DNA from: Cenococcum geophilum 1.58
Lineage: Eukaryota; Ascomycota; Dothideomycetes; Gloniales; Gloniaceae
DNA: 64,000 nt
Assembly: GCA_001692895.1 (NCBI GenBank)
Contig: KV748178.1
Location: 868,001-932,000, forward strand
Reading direction: 5' to 3'
The number at the start of each line of letters is the position of its first letter. Position 1 is the stretch's first letter. The position numbers and the translations under genes are program-made. The notes below the pieces were generated by a model. The model searched no databases and was not told where the DNA came from. It saw only the letters and a program-made list of their open reading frames with translations. Positions 60,043 through 64,000 of the stretch are shown here, piece after piece.

Positions 60043-60263
60043 ATGAAGTTCACCGCTGTCATTGCTACCATCCTCTCTTTGGCTGTCTTTGCCTCCGCAG
60101 CACCAATCTCTGAGCCAGCTGCTGACGGTATGAACTGCTCTTGATTCTTACCTGGATACTTCGGGAAACTAATAGAGTGCACATAGATATTGCTGAACGT
60201 CAGAATCATGGAATGTGTGTAAAGTCGGACGGCACCGACATCACCGAAATCCCTAATTGCTAA
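60043..60263 (+). CDS. Small secreted peptide, 53 residues, two exons
   Basis: Exon 1 (60,043-60,127) encodes a textbook signal peptide: MKFTAV, then a hydrophobic IATILSLAVFASA core and an AAP cleavage-type site near residues 18-20. A 59-bp intron follows (60,128-60,186, GTATGA...ACATAG with a CTAAT branch-like site). Exon 2 (60,187-60,263) continues in frame as DIAERQNHGMCVKSDGTDIT and ends IPNC at TAA. The mature peptide would be about 33 residues with two cysteines (positions 39 and 53), which could form one disulphide. The ATG has an AAAATG context. I recognise no family; small secreted proteins of this type include effectors and secreted signals. It is too short to be found by a simple open-frame search. 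The gene is not proven, but signal peptide, splice signals and frame agree. Confidence 0.6.
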
Positions 60264-60638
60264 ATGTACTACATCACTGATCGAAAGAGGGGGGCCAAAT
60301 CAAGCGAGAAGAAATCCCTGGAAAAAAGACTCAGCTTCACAGCATGAGGCTAAGTTCTGGAGGAGAAAAGCTTTTAGGGCCTTAGAGGCGTATTGGGTTG
60401 TAATTTTACCCGCATTTTTACCCGCATTTCAAATAAAAAGACCGGATCCTATTACGAATAGCAGTAATCATTCGTGGATCTCAAAATCGTGGCATTTGCT
60501 ATGGTGGTGAATTTTAAGATTCTTGCGGTGCCCACTGAAGAAAACAGTCCCAGTCATTCAGCTTTAAACAAGCAAATTTGAACAGAAGAAATATAAAATA
60601 AACCAACAACCTCTAATACAAGCGTAAATATAGTTATC
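60264..60638. other. Intergenic stretch between convergent genes
   Basis: AT-rich 3' flanks of the secreted-peptide gene (+) and the amidoligase (-) meet here. TTTTACCCGCATTT is duplicated at about 60,405-60,430. I see nothing else. Confidence 0.6.
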
Positions 60639-61904
60639 TCATTTCCTACATCTTACCTTGCCTTTCTCCTTCCCTTTTCCTCTACTCACCGCCTTCCTAG
60701 CCGCACTCTCCCTCCTAAACACCAGATTGCCCTCCAAATACTTTCTGTCCAAACTACCACTTACCTCTCTCGCAAACCTCGCAAACCCACCGGCCTCATA
60801 GAACGTCTTAACCCACTTCCTCACAATAGCTTCATTTCCATCCCTCCACCTATTCTTCTCTATCCTCTCCACAGCCCTCCCCATCAGCCCCGTCGCCCTC
60901 ATCCTCACCCTCCCCGCCTCCGCTGTTCATCCGCACCCCCCTCCCCGCCCAAGCGCCAGGAATAATACTTCCTAACATCCTCCTGGACGCCAACATCCCG
61001 CAGCACATCATCAAGCAGATGATCTGCATCTTCCACCCTCCCCCCCAGCAGCGCCCGCACGTCCGCCGTAGTTGCGCGGTCACAGAAAGCCACCAGCGCG
61101 GTAACGACCTCACACCAAGCCACGATCTCCAGCAGCTCCAGCGTCCCGCGATGCTGGCGGAACTCGACAGTCCGCTTGCGCGGCACCGCTTGCGCGGCTC
61201 CGCCGGCGATGCTGCTGTCGAAGTCGTACGCATGGCCGCTGGCGCGGCGCGCGGCTTGCGCGATCAGGTCGCACCAGGCGAGCGGGTGGGAGGCGGAGCC
61301 GCTGCGGCGTCGGGCGGGCGGGCTGGCTCTGCGCCGGCGGAAGAACTGCGAGGGCGTCTTGTACGCGGGCTCGTGCTGCTGCGATGTCGGGTGCATTTCG
61401 CTGAGCAGCCGCTCGAAGCCCGTCACTATCTGGAAGAGCTTGCTGAGGGTGCTGAGGGGGAAGCGGTGGTTCTGGCCTTTGCCGGCCCGACGTGTACGTG
61501 TAGGCCGCGGATCTCGTTGACGAGGAGGCGGAACGGGAAGGTGGGTTCGGTTGTGTTGAAGAGTTCGTGGAGGACGTGCAGGATTTGCTCGAGCTCGCCA
61601 TGCCAGTCATCGTCGCGGGGCTGATGAGCTCGACGTCTTGCACGAAGTAGTCTTCGGGCAGCTCGGTGAATTCGGAGGGTAATGGCGTTACGCTTGAGTC
61701 GCTTGTTACGGTCCAGTTCTCGTAATGGCCGTCTTTACTGACCGTTGAAAGGAACATCTAGTAAGCGATGCTGGAGGATTTGTTTTATTGCTGTGAGAGG
61801 TTTCGTGGGATCAGCAGGGTGTAGACGAGGTCTGAGGCATCCTTCCTGCCGATGGGAAGAAATTCAATCTCGATACCTAGTGTTAGCCCCGCTTTTGTTG
61901 ACAT
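60639..61904 (-). pseudogene. Fungal amidoligase-family protein gene, multiple frame changes
   Basis: Amidoligases of this family are ATP-grasp/glutamine-synthetase-fold enzymes predicted to join an amine to a carboxylate; fungal substrates are unknown. The minus strand from ATG 61,904 reads MSTKAGLTLGIEIEFLPIG, the family's opening GxEIEF. Then, in successive frames, come KPLTAIKQILQHRLLDVPF, SKDGHYENWTVTSDSSV, FVQDVELISP, DDDWHGELEQILHVLHELF, LVNEIRGLHVHVG (the HVHVG motif), NHRFPLSTLSKLFQIVTGFE, RTVEFRQHRGTLELLEIV (the EFRQHxGT motif) and a basic C-terminus. At least five one-base frame changes are needed, at about 61,840, 61,726, 61,633, 61,475 and 60,915. Four of the five look like one missing base, several at homopolymers. 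All motifs are in the right order and unmutated. It is either very recently broken or affected by base-calling error; no intron would fix these joins. The high GC content (61,000-61,400) may matter. Confidence 0.7.
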
Positions 61905-62399
61905 AGTGCGAAGCTAGGAACGAGCATATACTAATATTTGAGTCGGCAAAAAATATTTGGAAGTGTTAGCGCCCGTCGCTGCTTTGTTTTACTGAAGTGG
62001 ATTTAAAGGTGTGTAGTTAGTTCTAGGGCGTGTAAATGATAGCTGGACTACACGAGACACTGGTTTTCTATTGTTTTCTGAACGTTCTGGCATGCAGTAT
62101 GGATTGAAAGGGGTAGAATAATGGATACCTGAGACAAAAGTGACTATCACAAAGAGACAAGGGACCACCATAGAGTGAAAGAACCATCACAAGGCAGACA
62201 AAGAGAGTAGCACAAGGCCATGATAATGTCATTATTTCTCTCGATCAGGATGCTGCGCAGCTATTTCGAGAACCATTCTCGGCCCAGTGAGACCTAAGCG
62301 TCCAAGAAGCGGACACGATTCTGTAGGGAACGAGAATCCATCCTAAAAAAAAAGATAGACGGAAGACGTTCTAAGGATGCTTCTATGAGGCGAAGTGAT
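61905..62399. other. Intergenic stretch
   Basis: It holds the 5' flank of the amidoligase gene and the 3' flank of the Sec14 gene, both transcribed leftward. I see no open frame of interest. Confidence 0.6.
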
Positions 62400-63621
62400 T
62401 TACTGTACTACAAGTGTGGCTCCCTCGGTTGCTTCACTTGGATCTGTCGCTTGACCATTGGGCGCGGTTTTACCACCCTCTGTGTTCTGGGGAGTTCCGC
62501 TTAAGGATGAGTTATCCTCGATAGTATCAGAGCTCTCCTTAGCCCACTTAGGAGGTTTCACCCACTCCGGATCTTGCCAAGGACCCATGTCACTCAAGGC
62601 ACAGCCTCCTTCGCAGTCGCAAGTTCCGCCAAACTCTTTTGGTAAATTCTCCTTAGGGACTTGCGCAAGGAGCTCTTTCTCGTATCCACTGCCCAGAATA
62701 TGTATCTTGGCCACTGTGACGGGATCTAAAAACCGTTTGATAACGCTGAAAACTCCCTGGAAACCCCATGGTGCATTGATAATGTATAGTTTACCCAGTC
62801 GCTCGGGATAGTAGTTCTGAGAAATAGCAGATGCCTGACCGACATAGCCATAGACGGAGGTGGCCTTGGAAAGCCCGACACCCTTCAGGTCCATGATTGT
62901 GCAGCAGGTTTCTAAAAGGCACCCAGATTTTCGGGAGCAGGCAGGAAGACGGGGGTCAGCGACCTTCTCGTATTCGCAGACGAGATTCTGCAGCATACGA
63001 TCACCAGTAGTGATCTTGTACATTGCATTGATGTCAACCTTGCCAAGCTGCTCGATATATACTGGTCGTCCATCCTGAGTAGAGTCAGCCATGTTTGAAA
63101 GGGGGTTGTTCCTGTTCATGCACATACTTTATCAGTCTTGTGATAGAATTGCGGATAGTATTGGGAGACTTCAGCCTTCTCCTTGTATTCAAAAGTGCGA
63201 ATAAGGTGGTCTACACCACCTCCAAATTCTTTCCGCCATTTCTCGCAGTCGAGGAACCTGAAAATGCGTCAATGGATATCCAAATAAGTCACGAGTACGT
63301 GTGGGCATACATCTGCTTCGCTTGTTCAACGTTGAATTTCCTCGCGCGTAGAAATCTCAACTGTGGGAATACTTGGGTTAGCGACTTTTGCTGTAGGTCA
63401 AAATCTACCGGAATAAAACGCACCATACTCAAAGTATCCAGTCTTTCCGTACATCCAGCTGCCTCCAGCATAGAGCGTAACTGAAACACCTGCGCATCTT
63501 GTTCTGGCGTTGTGTGACCAGGGTGGCCGGGCTGTGGGGTAGGGGCTGTTGTTGGGTAATCGTAGTCGTCGTATTTAGGGTCGAGTTTCATTTCAGGGTT
63601 TGCTGGGTTTGCGGTCGCCAT
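62400..63621 (-). CDS. SEC14: Sec14-type phosphatidylinositol/phosphatidylcholine transfer protein
   Basis: Sec14 proteins exchange phosphatidylinositol and phosphatidylcholine between membranes and the protein, supporting phosphoinositide signalling and Golgi export. Three exons (63,621-63,299, 63,257-63,128 and 63,074-62,400), with introns of 41 and 53 bp (GTACTC...TTTCAG and GTATGT...ACTCAG), give 375 residues. The N-terminal CRAL-TRIO-N helices end with [18 protein letters not shown] (about residues 87-105). [12 protein letters not shown] and [20 protein letters not shown] lead into the CRAL-TRIO lipid-binding domain, including [20 protein letters not shown] and [16 protein letters not shown], then [21 protein letters not shown] Ser/Thr-rich tail follows. 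The ATG at 63,621 has an ACCATGG context; an open frame extends further upstream but lacks family features. The gene symbol is by homology; fungi carry several Sec14-like genes and I cannot say which this is. Confidence 0.92.
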
Positions 63622-64000
63622 GGTGGGCAATTCTCTCAAATATGCGGTGAATGTTGGGAGGTTAAAGGGGATATTATAGAGGGAGTGGGAGGGAGTGAAT
63701 AGGTTGTAGCGTTTGGGGCGCAGGTAGACCTTGTGCTGTGAGGTTTCATGAATGACGGAAGTTTTGGCTGGGCAGAGCAAAGCACGTGGAGGCATTCAGC
63801 AAACCTTAGGCGAGGGTCGAGACAAATGCTAACGACGCCCCTGAAACCCTCAATAAACATCACAAGTGACACAGAATCGTCTTCGTGTGACATATTCGGC
63901 CAGCTGCACAGTGTATATACGCATGGTTCTGCACTGCTTTAGGGTTTTACGTAGCCAGGTACCCATGGAACAGTAGCCATGGCTAATCATCAAGCCCCAA
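63622..64000. promoter_or_regulatory. Upstream region of the Sec14 gene
   Basis: This short flank should hold the leader and core promoter of the Sec14 gene. An open frame on the minus strand runs upstream of the chosen ATG without family features. No other gene start is visible before the window ends. Confidence 0.45.

Noticed and set aside
59577-60113. 178-residue plus-strand frame
   Set aside because: It overlaps the start of the secreted-peptide gene in another frame, has no domain, and looks like leader and promoter sequence.

Overview
The window comes from a filamentous ascomycete (Pezizomycotina). The right third carries short-intron genes with GT...AG splice sites and fungal families: CENP-K, a Grainyhead/CP2 factor, a Sec14 protein and a fungal amidoligase. 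The left two thirds (1 to about 43,330) carry the mark of repeat-induced point mutation (RIP): TA is very abundant and CA/TG are almost absent. In 38,401-38,460, for example, I count 14 TA, no CA and no TG. There are hardly any open frames.

Left block, 1-43,330: a graveyard of repeats and dead genes. Best resolved is a full-length chromodomain Gypsy retrotransposon at 7,340-13,532, with 203-bp LTRs and a 5-bp target duplication (ATTAT). A second, more degraded Gypsy fragment lies at about 38,440-42,480 and carries a 55-bp LTR-like insert with its own target duplication. A 4.2-kb unit (2,485-6,671) is bounded by inverted arrays of a 30-31-bp repeat. Two related TA-flanked miniature elements occur at 14,128-14,423 and 42,912-43,186, the second containing another palindromic element. 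There is a 17-bp minisatellite (about 18,170-18,836) and a TCCCCTAC-type array (about 25,640-26,370). Among the repeats are RIP-killed host-type genes: a FunK1-family kinase (about 23,270-25,140, +), an AAA+ ATPase (about 26,640-28,840, -) and another protein kinase (about 33,235-33,960, -).

Right block, 43,330-64,000: normal composition and gene structure. In order: CENP-K (+), 3.5 kb of intergenic DNA, a five-exon Grainyhead/CP2 transcription factor (-), an unrecognised coiled-coil protein gene interrupted by a frame change and a stop (-), a tRNA-derived pseudogene, a pogo/mariner-type miniature element (57,974-58,312), a 53-residue secreted-peptide gene (+), an amidoligase gene broken by several frame changes (-), and a Sec14 lipid-transfer protein (-).

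The genes do not form one pathway. The main architectural fact is the sharp border between silenced, RIP-mutated DNA and euchromatin at about 43.3 kb, less than 250 bp upstream of the CENP-K start codon, with small inverted-repeat elements clustered on it.
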